From contig NZ_CP047656.1 in the NCBI RefSeq assembly GCF_009906955.1, positions 4,773,001-4,837,000 of the forward strand: a DNA stretch of 64,000 nucleotides. Reading direction: 5' to 3'. Of the stretch, positions 34,289-42,793 are shown piece after piece. Origin of the DNA: Paraglaciecola mesophila. Lineage in GTDB: Bacteria > Pseudomonadota > Gammaproteobacteria > Enterobacterales > Alteromonadaceae. A program made the position numbers and the translations under genes. Numbering within the stretch: position 1 is the stretch's first letter; each line of letters begins with the position of its first letter. The notes below the pieces were generated by a model. It had not been told where the DNA came from. It saw only the letters and a list, made by a program, of their open reading frames with translations, and did no database searches.

Positions 34289-35479
34289 ATGACACAACTC
34301 CCTCTTGATGGTGTAAGGATCATCGCAGTTGAACAATACGGTGCGGGCCCATACGGCTCTATGTATTTGGCTGATTTAGGCGCAGAGGTGATAAAAATCG
34401 AGAACCCGGCCATAGGGGGAGACGTGTCTCGCCAAACGGGGCCATTTTTTATCGGTGAAAATGACAGCTATTTCTACCAGACTTTTAATGTAAACAAAAA
34501 AAGCCTGACTCTGAATTTAAAATCGGCGGAAGGACGCAAAGTTTTCGAAGAGTTGGTAAAAACAGCCGATGCAGTGACCAACAATTTACGCGGCGACCAA
34601 CCGCAAAAATTGGGTATTACTTATGAACAGTTAAAGCAGGTAAACCCTAAAATTGTGTGTGGACATTTATCTGCCTATGGGCGGGATAATGACCGCGCTA
34701 GTTGGCCGGGTTATGATTACTTAATGCAGGCCGAAGCTGGCTTGATGTCACTTACAGGTGAGCCTGATCAAGCGCCCACGCGATTTGGCGTGTCCATGGT
34801 CGATTTCATGACTGGCGCAGTGGCATCTTTAGGTTTGATTGCGGGCATACTGGGTGCCCATCGAACAGGTCAGGGAAGAGACGTAGATGTTTCATTATTT
34901 GATGTGGCTTTGCATCAATTGTCTTACCCAGCGACCTGGTATTTAAATGAGCAGCACGTGGTGCAGCGCGTAGCGCGTTCAGCGCACCCAGCTACCGTGC
35001 CGTGTCAGCTTTATAAAACCCAAGATAGCTTTGTATTTTTAATGGCCATGACAGACAAATTCTGGGATGTGCTGGTTGATATTCTTGATGACGACGTGTT
35101 GAAAGAACCCCGTTTTGCGCATGTGGCGTCGCGGCGTGAAAATCGTGATGTTCTGACCGCAGAAATCGATCGCGTTTTATCAGCACACTCTACCGCACAT
35201 TGGCTTGAAATATTGAAGGGGCGCATTCCATGTGCACCAGTCTATGACGTTCCTCAAGCCTTAAATAACCAATACATTCGCGATATTGGCATGGTGCATT
35301 CCGTTCCCCATCCCCACAACCAAGACATGGAAATCTTAGCGAATCCGATTAAGCTCGACGGCCAACGCCTAACTGGCAAAGCCGCAGTAGCCATGGGCAC
35401 TGATACCCAGAGCATACTTGAAGAGCTGGGTTACAGCGAGCAGGAAATAAGCCGCCTTAGCCAAAACAAAGTCGTGTAG
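34289..35479 (+). CDS. CaiB/BaiF family CoA-transferase (second copy)
   Basis: A 396-residue family III CoA-transferase: GVRIIAVEQYGAGPYGSMYLADLGAEVIKIENP, the NNLRGDQPQKLGITYEQL block, and Asp172 in SMVDFMTG at the catalytic position. It is separated from the acyl-CoA dehydrogenase by 74 bases and from the next CoA-transferase by 30, all on one strand. It presumably activates an acid by CoA transfer from succinyl-CoA or another donor. The N-terminal EQYGAGP wording is common in the formyl-CoA/itaconate-type branch, although the assignment is not certain. Confidence 0.9.
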   Translation: MTQLPLDGVRIIAVEQYGAGPYGSMYLADLGAEVIKIENPAIGGDVSRQTGPFFIGENDSYFYQTFNVNKKSLTLNLKSAEGRKVFEELVKTADAVTNNLRGDQPQKLGITYEQLKQVNPKIVCGHLSAYGRDNDRASWPGYDYLMQAEAGLMSLTGEPDQAPTRFGVSMVDFMTGAVASLGLIAGILGAHRTGQGRDVDVSLFDVALHQLSYPATWYLNEQHVVQRVARSAHPATVPCQLYKTQDSFVFLMAMTDKFWDVLVDILDDDVLKEPRFAHVASRRENRDVLTAEIDRVLSAHSTAHWLEILKGRIPCAPVYDVPQALNNQYIRDIGMVHSVPHPHNQDMEILANPIKLDGQRLTGKAAVAMGTDTQSILEELGYSEQEISRLSQNKVV

Positions 35480-35509
35480 TTCATTTGTCATTCTTAGGAG
35501 TATAACAAG

Positions 35510-36670
35510 GTGAAATTAAAAGGTCTTCGCGTATTGGATTTATCACTCTTTTTGCCCGGACCTCATTTTACCATGATGATGGCCGATCATGGCGCTGAGG
35601 TGTTAAGCCTTGAACCGCCGACAGGTGAGCCGGTGCGAGAAATCGGTTTAAAACAAAACGGCCAATCTGTTTGGTTTAGAAACGTATTTCGAGGGAAAAA
35701 AAGCATAAATTTAAATTTAAAAAGTACAAAAGGAAAAGAAGCGTTTTATAAATTGTGTGAAACCGTCGATGTATTAGTTGAAGCCTTTAGACCTGGGGTA
35801 GTTGAGCGGCTAGGAATTGACTTCGATACCATAGCAAAGATTAATCCTAAGTTAGTTTACTGTTCTATTTCGGCCTACGGACAAACCGGACCTAAACGAT
35901 TGAATCCTGCCCACGACCTGAGTATTCAAGCAGATTCTGGCGCCGTGCAAATTAATCAAGGACAGGATGCCAAGCCAGCACAGCCTGGAATGCCCGTGGC
36001 TGATATGGCCGGCAGTTTAATGGCTTTTTCTGGGGTGTTGATGGCACTGTTGCGTTGTCAGCAAACAGGGAAAGGTGACTACCTTGATATATCTATGCAG
36101 GATTCTTTGGTTGCTTGGTATGCCAATGTGATGGGCCCGCCATTTGCTGAAAACCGCTCACCAGAACCTAAAGAAGAACGTAGCTGGGGCGGTGCAGCGA
36201 TGTACAACATTTATCAAACCGCAGATGACAGATATTTTACCCTAGGCGGCAGCGAGCTTAAATTTGCTAGCAATCTTCTGACCGCATTAGGCCGAGAAGA
36301 TTTAATTAGCCTGTGTCGGCTTCCACCCGGTGCCGGGCAAGCGCCGGTAAAGGCCTTTTTAGAAACAAGGTTTTTAGAGAAGCCGCTGGATTATTGGGAG
36401 GAATTTCTAGCGAATATTGATGTTTGCTGGTCTCCAGTTCGTAGTTTGAATGAGGCTATTCGTGATGAACATTTGCTACAACGCGATATGTTGCTCACAG
36501 ATGAGCAGGGCAACTTGCATCTAGGCGTACCCGTTAAGTATCGCCGAGAACCGGCTCAGCCGAACCTTGGCTTGCCCGCATTTAGTCAAGATACCCAAGC
36601 CGTGTTAGCTGAGCTTGGGTATAGCGAGCAAGACATTACCCATATGCGCAATGAAAATGCGTTTATTTAA
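35510..36670 (+). CDS. CaiB/BaiF family CoA-transferase (third copy)
   Basis: A 386-residue family III CoA-transferase starting at GTG 35510, with AGGAG ten bases upstream. It shows LRVLDLSLFLPGPHFTMMMADHGAEVLSLEPPTGEP, EAFRPGVVERLGIDFDTI and Asp165 in PVADMAGSLMA at the catalytic position. It differs clearly from its neighbour at 34289, so the two are not a recent duplication. The pair may form a heteromer or act on two acids of one route. The gene ends 16 bases before the CpcT-like lipoprotein start. Confidence 0.9.
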   Translation: MKLKGLRVLDLSLFLPGPHFTMMMADHGAEVLSLEPPTGEPVREIGLKQNGQSVWFRNVFRGKKSINLNLKSTKGKEAFYKLCETVDVLVEAFRPGVVERLGIDFDTIAKINPKLVYCSISAYGQTGPKRLNPAHDLSIQADSGAVQINQGQDAKPAQPGMPVADMAGSLMAFSGVLMALLRCQQTGKGDYLDISMQDSLVAWYANVMGPPFAENRSPEPKEERSWGGAAMYNIYQTADDRYFTLGGSELKFASNLLTALGREDLISLCRLPPGAGQAPVKAFLETRFLEKPLDYWEEFLANIDVCWSPVRSLNEAIRDEHLLQRDMLLTDEQGNLHLGVPVKYRREPAQPNLGLPAFSQDTQAVLAELGYSEQDITHMRNENAFI

Positions 36671-36686
36671 CCAAGTAGGGAAAGTT

Positions 36687-37721
36687 ATGAAACAAATCAT
36701 CACTGTATTGTGGGCGGCAGCTATTTTAGCTGGTTGTGCCAGTCAAGACAGGGCCTCAACGACTAACGCTCAGGTACAAGCCAAAGACACTATCCAGGAA
36801 TCTCTTTTTCACCAATGGTTCGCTGCTGAGTTTGATAATCACGAACAGCACTGGCAAGACAATATCAATAAGGAAAAAGAGCCTGACTTACAGGTACATG
36901 AGCATATACATCATGTTTTTGCGCCTTTGGCAACGCCTGCACTTGAAGGCACCACATACTTCGTAAAGCAATACATGGATGGTGATCCGAGTAAGGTGTA
37001 TCGTCAACGCTTGTACCAATTTTTACCCAACGAAGAAAAGGGTGCCTTACAGCTCAATATCTTTCGTTTCAAGGACGAAGCTAAGTATGCTGATGCGCAT
37101 CTACACCCTGAGCTTTATGATAAATTAACCCGAGATGAAATTGTCACGTATCCGGGGTGTGAAGTGTACTGGCGATTTAACGGTGAGTACTTTGACGGCA
37201 CCATGGGGAATAACACCTGTAGTATTGTGTCTAAACGTAGCGGTAAAAAAATCTTTTTTAACGATACCTTGCGTCTAACGGACAACGAAATTTGGATCGC
37301 GGATAAGGCCGCGGATGAAGATGGCAATTATGTTTTCGGCAACAAAGCGGGTATTCCCCATAAAAATCGTAAAGTGACTTACTTTACTGGCTGGGGCGGC
37401 GCTCGAGTAGGTGGAAAAGAGGCCTCGGAAGATGCCAGATGGATTTTCAATCGTGACTTGTTACTGCACAACGAAGGGCAAATTGTTGCTTTGCAAGATG
37501 CGAAAACAGGCGAAAAAACGGGCTACTCGATTCAACTGGCGTTATTAACCTATCAGAATACCTCTGACCCAATTTTTAAGTTTGGTCTGATTGATGACGC
37601 CACTGGCAAAACCATTACTTATATTTGGAGCGACCGTAGCAACCCAACAACGGGTATGAATTTACGATGGATGCAAGCGGGTGTAAAAATCAAACAAATC
37701 CGGCCCCATTTCAGCTTTTAA
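36687..37721 (+). CDS. CpcT/CpeT-like chromophore-lyase-fold lipoprotein
   Basis: A 344-residue protein starting at ATG 36687 after AGGGAAAG; an upstream in-frame ATG at 36615 lies inside the CoA-transferase. The first residues form a lipoprotein signal (MKQIITVLWAAAILAGC, lipobox LAGC). The body matches the CpcT/CpeT style: HQWFAAEFDNHEQ, YFVKQYMDGDPSKVYRQRLYQF, TYPGCEVYWRFNGEYFDGTMGNNTC and LRLTDNEIWIADKAADEDGNYVFGNKAGIPHKNRKV. In cyanobacteria CpcT-type lyases attach bilins to phycobiliproteins; here it is an envelope lipoprotein in a non-phototroph operon, so ligand binding in the periplasm is a fair guess only. Confidence 0.82.
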   Translation: MKQIITVLWAAAILAGCASQDRASTTNAQVQAKDTIQESLFHQWFAAEFDNHEQHWQDNINKEKEPDLQVHEHIHHVFAPLATPALEGTTYFVKQYMDGDPSKVYRQRLYQFLPNEEKGALQLNIFRFKDEAKYADAHLHPELYDKLTRDEIVTYPGCEVYWRFNGEYFDGTMGNNTCSIVSKRSGKKIFFNDTLRLTDNEIWIADKAADEDGNYVFGNKAGIPHKNRKVTYFTGWGGARVGGKEASEDARWIFNRDLLLHNEGQIVALQDAKTGEKTGYSIQLALLTYQNTSDPIFKFGLIDDATGKTITYIWSDRSNPTTGMNLRWMQAGVKIKQIRPHFSF

Positions 37722-37748
37722 GCGCGTCGTTTAGGCGCAATGTGAACG

Positions 37749-37781
37749 AGGCGGGGCAATTTATGCACCGCCTTTTTTTTG
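37749..37781 (+). terminator. Rho-independent terminator after the 29525-37721 operon
   Basis: AGGCGG (37749-37754) and CCGCCT (37768-37773) form a stem with a long loop, followed by eight T residues. It closes the long operon before the TonB receptor promoter. Confidence 0.8.
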
Positions 37782-37861
37782 CATGACGGTCAATGAGTTA
37801 TCTACGCTCAACGCATACCAAAGATCACGTTCTTATCACTTTTTTGTAACAGTGGTCAACT

Positions 37862-37899
37862 TTGACATTTGTCAAACGAAATTGATTGATAAATGTCAA
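37862..37899. promoter_or_regulatory. Two FNR/CRP-type boxes upstream of the TonB receptor
   Basis: TTGACATTTGTCAA (37862-37875) and TTGATAAATGTCAA (37886-37899) each fit the FNR-type layout TTGA(T/C)-N4-(A/G)TCAA; their centres are 24 bases apart. An FNR-like regulator with the matching recognition residues is coded at 52488. A similar box lies at 52412. Confidence 0.6.
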
Positions 37900-37917
37900 T
37901 AGTGGATTTTTTCAACG

Positions 37918-37935
37918 AATTTGTCCGTGCAAATT
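37918..37935. promoter_or_regulatory. Palindromic operator, site 2 (TonB receptor 38026)
   Basis: AATTTGTCCGTGCAAATT differs by one base from site 1 at 29488-29505. It lies 90 bases before the receptor ATG, just behind the two FNR-type boxes, so the promoter may respond to two regulators. Confidence 0.72.
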
Positions 37936-38025
37936 TGGCTAGAGTGATATCTGCCAACTGAAGACATTGTCGTTTTCGGGTTGCGTATAACGCCAAATTA
38001 TTACAATAAAGTTAGAGGACCACCC

Positions 38026-40314
38026 ATGAACATGCATTTTAGTCGCAGTAAAATCGCGCAAATGAGCAAGCTAGCCATAATGGCTCCGCTTGTGAGTATG
38101 CCGCTTGGAGCCATGGCTCAAGAAAACGCACCCGATACAGAAACGGTATTCGATCAAGACGTGATTGAGCAAATTGAAGTTACGTCTCGTTATCGTAAAG
38201 AAACATTAAATAAAATCCCTATTTCTGTGACGACCTTTAGCGCGGACGATATCGAAGAAGCAGGTTTGAGGAATATCAACGATATCGCAGTGAGTGCAGT
38301 GGGCATGTCGATGGAGCGCACATTCGGACGTCAATCTGATATTCCTGTTATCCGTGGCGTGTCATGGATCCCAGGCTTTGGCTCTCAAAAAGCCTCGTAC
38401 TTTATTGATGGTGTATATTTTGGAGGCTCTATTCAAAGTTTACCGCTGGATTTGATTGAGCGAGTAGAAATTGTCAAAGGTCCACAAAGTGCTCAGTATG
38501 GCCGTCGTACTTTTTCTGGGGCAATTAACTTTATCACCAGCCGTCCCAGTGACGAGTTATCAGGGTACGTTAACCTCACATTAGGGCAAAACGGGAACCA
38601 GAAATTAGCCGCTGGGGTATCAAGCAAGCTATCAGACATGTTTGCCTTTCGCGCCTCTATTTCAGCAGATAGTTATGATGGTGATTGGGAAAACACCAAG
38701 GAAGACGGCCCAGATGTGGGTGGCGAAAAAACTAAATCAGGTATGTTAGGTTTCTATTTTACTCCCAGTAAGAACACTGATATTTCGCTTAACTACATTT
38801 ACAACGAAAATGATGACGAAGCGCAGCCTTTCGGATTTCAAGGAGCGGATGAAAACAACTGCTTTTTGGACACTCGGCCGTACTATTGTGGTGAAGCACT
38901 CAGAAATCAGCCTATTAGTATCGGTGGTGGCGGTTTCCTCGATAATGATGATTATGGTTTACGGGTGACCAGTGAGCATATTAGCTTTAAAATTAACCAC
39001 CATTTCGATTTTGGTACCCTTTCATGGATCAGTGGTTGGAACTCGCGAGATGGGGAAACCGGTTTAGATCAAACTTACAATGGCTACGAAGAATCCTTTA
39101 GCTTTGGTTTTTTCAGTGGTGGCCCATACTTAGCACCAGCAGATGCATGGTACACCTTGGATACATCAGGCACAGATGAGTACAGTCATGAATTACGCTT
39201 CAGCTCTAGTGCCTTTGATGACCGTTTGTATTGGTCGGTGGGCGCATACTTATGGCATTCAGAAGCCGAACCAAATGCAGTGGATAGCTTTGCCGAAGAA
39301 CTAGAAAACCAAGCATTAATGGCAATGGCTACCTACGAGTTTACTGATGATTTTCGTTTATCCGCTGAGATCCGTCGCTCCAGTGACGAAGTCAATACTG
39401 AGGCTTATGATGAGTTAATTCAAAACGCGGAATTTGCTAACGTCAGTAACGAATTTGATAGCACCACGACACGTTTTATCGCTGAATATGATGTGAGTGA
39501 CGACACGCTAATGTACTTAACGCGCTCTGAAGGCAATAGCCCAGGTGGATTCAATACAAGTACCTTGCTGCCCAATGATTTGGTCGTTATAGACGAAGAA
39601 GACATGGTGATGTATGAACTTGGGGTGAAATCAACCTTGTTCGATGGAAGCTTGTACGTGTCAGCTGCCGCTTACACCATGGATTGGACCAAACAGCAGC
39701 TAACCGATAGCTTTGATGAAGTCGAAGGCCCGCCAGTTTCATATACATCTAATGCCGGCTCGACGGAAATCAAGGGCCTTGAGATTGAAGGTACTTGGCT
39801 TATCAATGAGAATTTTAGCTTGGAATTTGGGTTATCACGCACCGATGCCCAGTTTGAAGAATTGTTTGATAGTAACCAATGCCGCTTTTTTGCACCGGGC
39901 GGGGCATCAAGCTTCTGTGTTGGGGATAACTTACGTGAGTTTGGTGATCTTAAAGGCAATTCACCACCTCAAGTACCAAAGAATGAAGCCACATTAGCAC
40001 TGAGCTATTCCACGCAAATCAAAGAAGGTTTAGAAGTCTTTAGTCGTATGGATTTTTCATATGATTCGAGCCGTTATGCCCATGTGCACAACTTGATTGA
40101 AACGGGTTCGCGTAAGTTACTCAATTTAAAAGCTGGGGTGCAATTGGATAACGTACGCTTAACAGCTTGGGTAAATAACGTTACGGATAACGATACCCCA
40201 ACCTATGTATTTAGATATGTTGATGTACAAAGCTTTGCCTTTGGCTCGCGCGCTTTCCCTGTCGCACCGAGCAGAGGACGAGAAGTGGGTATTACGGCTT
40301 CATATAAATTTTAG
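38026..40314 (+). CDS. TonB-dependent receptor, regulon member A
   Basis: A 762-residue outer-membrane receptor. The ATG at 38026 follows GAGGA and is preferred to a TTG 45 bases upstream. A signal peptide ends near GAMAQEN, and a TonB-box-like IEQIEVTSRYRKE precedes the plug. The plug includes PVIRGVSWIPGFGSQKASYFIDGVYFGGS and ERVEIVKGPQSAQYGRRTFSGAINFI. The barrel ends GREVGITASYKF. It is a clear paralogue of the 49047 receptor, sharing EVTSR, PVIRG, YFIDG and VVKGPQSA..GR.. signatures. Operator site 2 and FNR-type boxes precede it. It presumably imports the substrate of the adjacent operon. Confidence 0.93.
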   Translation: MNMHFSRSKIAQMSKLAIMAPLVSMPLGAMAQENAPDTETVFDQDVIEQIEVTSRYRKETLNKIPISVTTFSADDIEEAGLRNINDIAVSAVGMSMERTFGRQSDIPVIRGVSWIPGFGSQKASYFIDGVYFGGSIQSLPLDLIERVEIVKGPQSAQYGRRTFSGAINFITSRPSDELSGYVNLTLGQNGNQKLAAGVSSKLSDMFAFRASISADSYDGDWENTKEDGPDVGGEKTKSGMLGFYFTPSKNTDISLNYIYNENDDEAQPFGFQGADENNCFLDTRPYYCGEALRNQPISIGGGGFLDNDDYGLRVTSEHISFKINHHFDFGTLSWISGWNSRDGETGLDQTYNGYEESFSFGFFSGGPYLAPADAWYTLDTSGTDEYSHELRFSSSAFDDRLYWSVGAYLWHSEAEPNAVDSFAEELENQALMAMATYEFTDDFRLSAEIRRSSDEVNTEAYDELIQNAEFANVSNEFDSTTTRFIAEYDVSDDTLMYLTRSEGNSPGGFNTSTLLPNDLVVIDEEDMVMYELGVKSTLFDGSLYVSAAAYTMDWTKQQLTDSFDEVEGPPVSYTSNAGSTEIKGLEIEGTWLINENFSLEFGLSRTDAQFEELFDSNQCRFFAPGGASSFCVGDNLREFGDLKGNSPPQVPKNEATLALSYSTQIKEGLEVFSRMDFSYDSSRYAHVHNLIETGSRKLLNLKAGVQLDNVRLTAWVNNVTDNDTPTYVFRYVDVQSFAFGSRAFPVAPSRGREVGITASYKF

Positions 40315-40336
40315 GGTGCTCCTTGAACTAAAAAGG

Positions 40337-40361
40337 TAGCGGGCCGTTGGCTCGCTTTTTT
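40337..40361 (+). terminator. Terminator after the TonB receptor 38026
   Basis: AGCGGGCC and GGCTCGCT pair around GTT and are followed by a T run, about 25 bases after the receptor stop. Confidence 0.75.
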
Positions 40362-40398
40362 ATTGGCGAGTATTCAAGGTTGTTTATATCAGAGGTAA

Positions 40399-41811
40399 AT
40401 GATGCAACGTAGGCAAATCATCAAAGGTTTTGCTACCAGTTCACTGCTGTTGGGGGCTGGTGGAATTAGCATGCCATTGTGGGCTAGTGGTAACAGTCGC
40501 GCGGATGTCATCGTTATCGGTGCCGGTTTAGCTGGCTTAACCAGTGCCCGCTACTTAAAAGCGCAGGGGCTTAAAGTGTTACTGCTTGAAGCGCGCGAGC
40601 GGGTAGGGGGAAGGATCCTCACGCTCAATTCAACCGGTATGGACGTTGAGGCCGGTGGACTGCAAATCGGTCAGGGATACGGATTAATGCGCACCTACGC
40701 TCAGCAACTTGGCTTACCGCTTGTGTCGTTGGGGCGATATGCTGAACAAAACGCCTTTGTAATAAACGGACAACGTATTAGCGCCGAGGAATGGCCAACT
40801 CACCCACAAAATTTGCTAGCAACGTCTGAAAAAAATACGCTGCCTTCGCGTTTATATTATCAGATGTTAAGCAAAGGCCCAGAATATGCTCTGCCTTGGG
40901 ACTGGACATCAGAAAAATACGCGCCATTAGATATATCGTTAGACGCATATTTTTCCCAGCAAAACATCTCAACACAAGCGCTGCGCTTAATGGATGCCAA
41001 TATTAATGCGTTGAGCTTAAAAGACTTGTCCGCTGCAGATGCATTTTACCGATTGAGTCTCGCTCGTATCGGGGGAAGAGGGGCACAAAAAATTGAAGGG
41101 GGAAACAGTCGTTTTACACAGGCTTTAGGAGATGAACTCACAGGAGAATTACACACTGAAAAGGTCGTGACTCACATTAACCAAAGTCATGATAAGGTGG
41201 CGGTGCGCTGTGAAGATGGCAGTCAGTATATTGCTAAGCGCTGCATTGTCACCAGCCCGTTTTCTGCACTAAAAGAGGTGTCAATTCAAGGCGATATAAG
41301 CCCACAGAAACGTCAAGCGATCGATAAGGCGCTATATACACCCGTGACCCAAGTGCATTTTGCCGTTAAGAAGCAAGTAGATGCTTCTATGTTAGAAGCG
41401 ACGAATTTATGGACCGACAACGCTTTAGGTAGAGTGTTTAGTCAACTCAATGATGCTGGTCAATTGTGCTACCTAACCAGTTGGATAAACGGTCAACAAG
41501 CGAAAGCGTTAGACATGCTTAGCCCCAGCGAAGCCGTTAACACCGTTAAGCGCGCATTAGAGAAATATTATCCTGACCTTAAGGGTAAAACTGACGTTGT
41601 TCATCATCAATCTTGGGCTAACGAGCGCTTCTCAAAGGGGGCATATATTCAATTCGCCCCGGGTCAAGTACAAACATTAGTACCCCATATGGCCAGTATC
41701 GAAGGCAGGTTACATTTTGCCGGTGAGCATACCGAGTTTATGTACTCGGGTATGGAGTCTGCGATAGTATCTGGAGTACGTGCTGCACAAGAAGTTGCCG
41801 AAAGGCTTTAG
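40399..41811 (+). CDS. Exported flavin amine oxidase
   Basis: A 470-residue FAD amine oxidase. The N-terminus has a twin-arginine type signal (QRRQIIKGFATSSLLLGAGGISMPLWA), so it is probably exported folded with FAD. The dinucleotide motif is VIVIGAGLAGLTSARYLKAQGLKVLLLEARERVGGRI. The C-terminal flavin block is GRLHFAGEHTEFMYSGMESAIVSGVRAAQEV, in which the residue usually carrying a cysteinyl-FAD bond is Met-Tyr-Ser, so FAD is likely non-covalent. It oxidises an amine or a similar C-N or C-C bond. Two adjacent ATGs (40399, 40402) are possible starts. It follows the receptor and operator site 2, which suggests periplasmic processing of the imported compound. Confidence 0.87.
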   Translation: MMQRRQIIKGFATSSLLLGAGGISMPLWASGNSRADVIVIGAGLAGLTSARYLKAQGLKVLLLEARERVGGRILTLNSTGMDVEAGGLQIGQGYGLMRTYAQQLGLPLVSLGRYAEQNAFVINGQRISAEEWPTHPQNLLATSEKNTLPSRLYYQMLSKGPEYALPWDWTSEKYAPLDISLDAYFSQQNISTQALRLMDANINALSLKDLSAADAFYRLSLARIGGRGAQKIEGGNSRFTQALGDELTGELHTEKVVTHINQSHDKVAVRCEDGSQYIAKRCIVTSPFSALKEVSIQGDISPQKRQAIDKALYTPVTQVHFAVKKQVDASMLEATNLWTDNALGRVFSQLNDAGQLCYLTSWINGQQAKALDMLSPSEAVNTVKRALEKYYPDLKGKTDVVHHQSWANERFSKGAYIQFAPGQVQTLVPHMASIEGRLHFAGEHTEFMYSGMESAIVSGVRAAQEVAERL

Positions 41812-41855
41812 TTGAAATTATGTGTGGCGGTCGTTAGAACCAAGGAGTTGTTTAG

Positions 41856-42194
41856 ATGAAACACACGTACGCTTTTCTATTTACTCTGTTCAGCCTGCAG
41901 GCATGTAGCCCGCCTACTATCGAACAAGATTCCTCCCCTGAGCAAGCCGATAAGGGGCAGCGATACACCCAAGTGATCTTCGAATGTGAGCGCAATGAAC
42001 CTGTTACCGTCCGTTTTTACAAGGACAGTGAACGCGCTGTCATGACCCGTAACAACCAAGACATTGAGCTCGTGCAACAGCCCACAGCATCAGGGTTTTC
42101 TTACTCCAACGGGCCGAACAGCATTCGCGGTAAAGGGGATGACTTAACGGTGAATATAGGCCGTATGGCAGCGATAAACTGCCGCGCAATGTAA
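41856..42194 (+). CDS. MliC-like lipoprotein
   Basis: A 112-residue lipoprotein: signal MKHTYAFLFTLFSLQAC with lipobox LQAC (Cys17). The mature domain has the MliC pattern (membrane-bound inhibitor of c-type lysozyme): FECERNEPVTVRFYKDSERAVM, TASGFSYSNGPNSIRGKGDDLTVNIG, and a final Cys in INCRAM, which would pair with the first Cys (FEC). MliC proteins block host or environmental lysozyme. It stands 44 bases after the amine oxidase, possibly cotranscribed, although functional ties are not obvious. Confidence 0.8.
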   Translation: MKHTYAFLFTLFSLQACSPPTIEQDSSPEQADKGQRYTQVIFECERNEPVTVRFYKDSERAVMTRNNQDIELVQQPTASGFSYSNGPNSIRGKGDDLTVNIGRMAAINCRAM

Positions 42195-42341
42195 ACCGCC
42201 TAGCGCTGATAAAGCACTAAGGGCCTAGGAAACAACGTAGCTATCCCCTCGCCAATGTCGTGCTGGGTTTTATCCACATCCCAGACTAAACATAAATGCA
42301 GCAATAAAGTGCTGGCACTGACAGCGAGCTTAATACATACT

Positions 42342-42355
42342 TGAACAATCGTTCA
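42342..42355. promoter_or_regulatory. TetR-style inverted repeat before the EthD gene
   Basis: TGAACAATCGTTCA is a 5+4+5 perfect inverted repeat 69 bases before the ATG at 42425. It differs from the TGTCCGTACA operator, and no cognate regulator is in the window. Confidence 0.45.
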
Positions 42356-42424
42356 TGTTGATGTGTAGGCCGCTCGCTCTGGTAAATGCACCAATACTCA
42401 TATTACCTAAATAGGACAATTTTA

Positions 42425-42736
42425 ATGATTAAAGTCAGTGTGTTATACCCAAACAGTGAAGACGCCACCTTTGATATGGATTATTACCGTGCTACGCACC
42501 TGCCGCTGGTGGCTGTGTTGGTCGGTGAGGCACTTGTGTCAGCGCATGCTGATTTAGGGGTAGCGAGTGGCGTGCCCGGTCAGGCCGCAGCTTACATCGC
42601 GATGGGGCATTTAGTATTTGAATCGGTGGAATCATTCCAGCAGGCGTTTGGGCCTCATCAAGGGGAAATTTTGGCAGATTTGGTTAATTTCACCAATACA
42701 CAGCCAATAGTTCAAATTAGCGAAATACAGCAGTGA
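42425..42736 (+). CDS. EthD-family protein
   Basis: A 103-residue dimeric alpha-beta barrel protein. The start MIKVSVLYPNSEDATFDMDYYRATHLPLVAVLVGEALVSAHADLG is the EthD pattern (D-Y-x-x-H), and AAYIAMGHLVFESVESFQQAFGPHQGEILADLVNFTNTQPIVQISE completes it. It begins at ATG 42425 after AGGA; an upstream in-frame ATG at 42386 lacks a ribosome site. EthD proteins assist P450 or decyclase steps in xenobiotic and polyketide chemistry, and their own reaction is poorly known. It has its own upstream inverted repeat. The third small barrel type in this stretch (with HapK-like and SnoaL-like) is notable. Confidence 0.82.
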   Translation: MIKVSVLYPNSEDATFDMDYYRATHLPLVAVLVGEALVSAHADLGVASGVPGQAAAYIAMGHLVFESVESFQQAFGPHQGEILADLVNFTNTQPIVQISEIQQ

Positions 42737-42793
42737 TTAAAGCTCTCCTGTATATGTAACATGTTTTTTAAGCCAGTATTCGCTGACTTGCTT

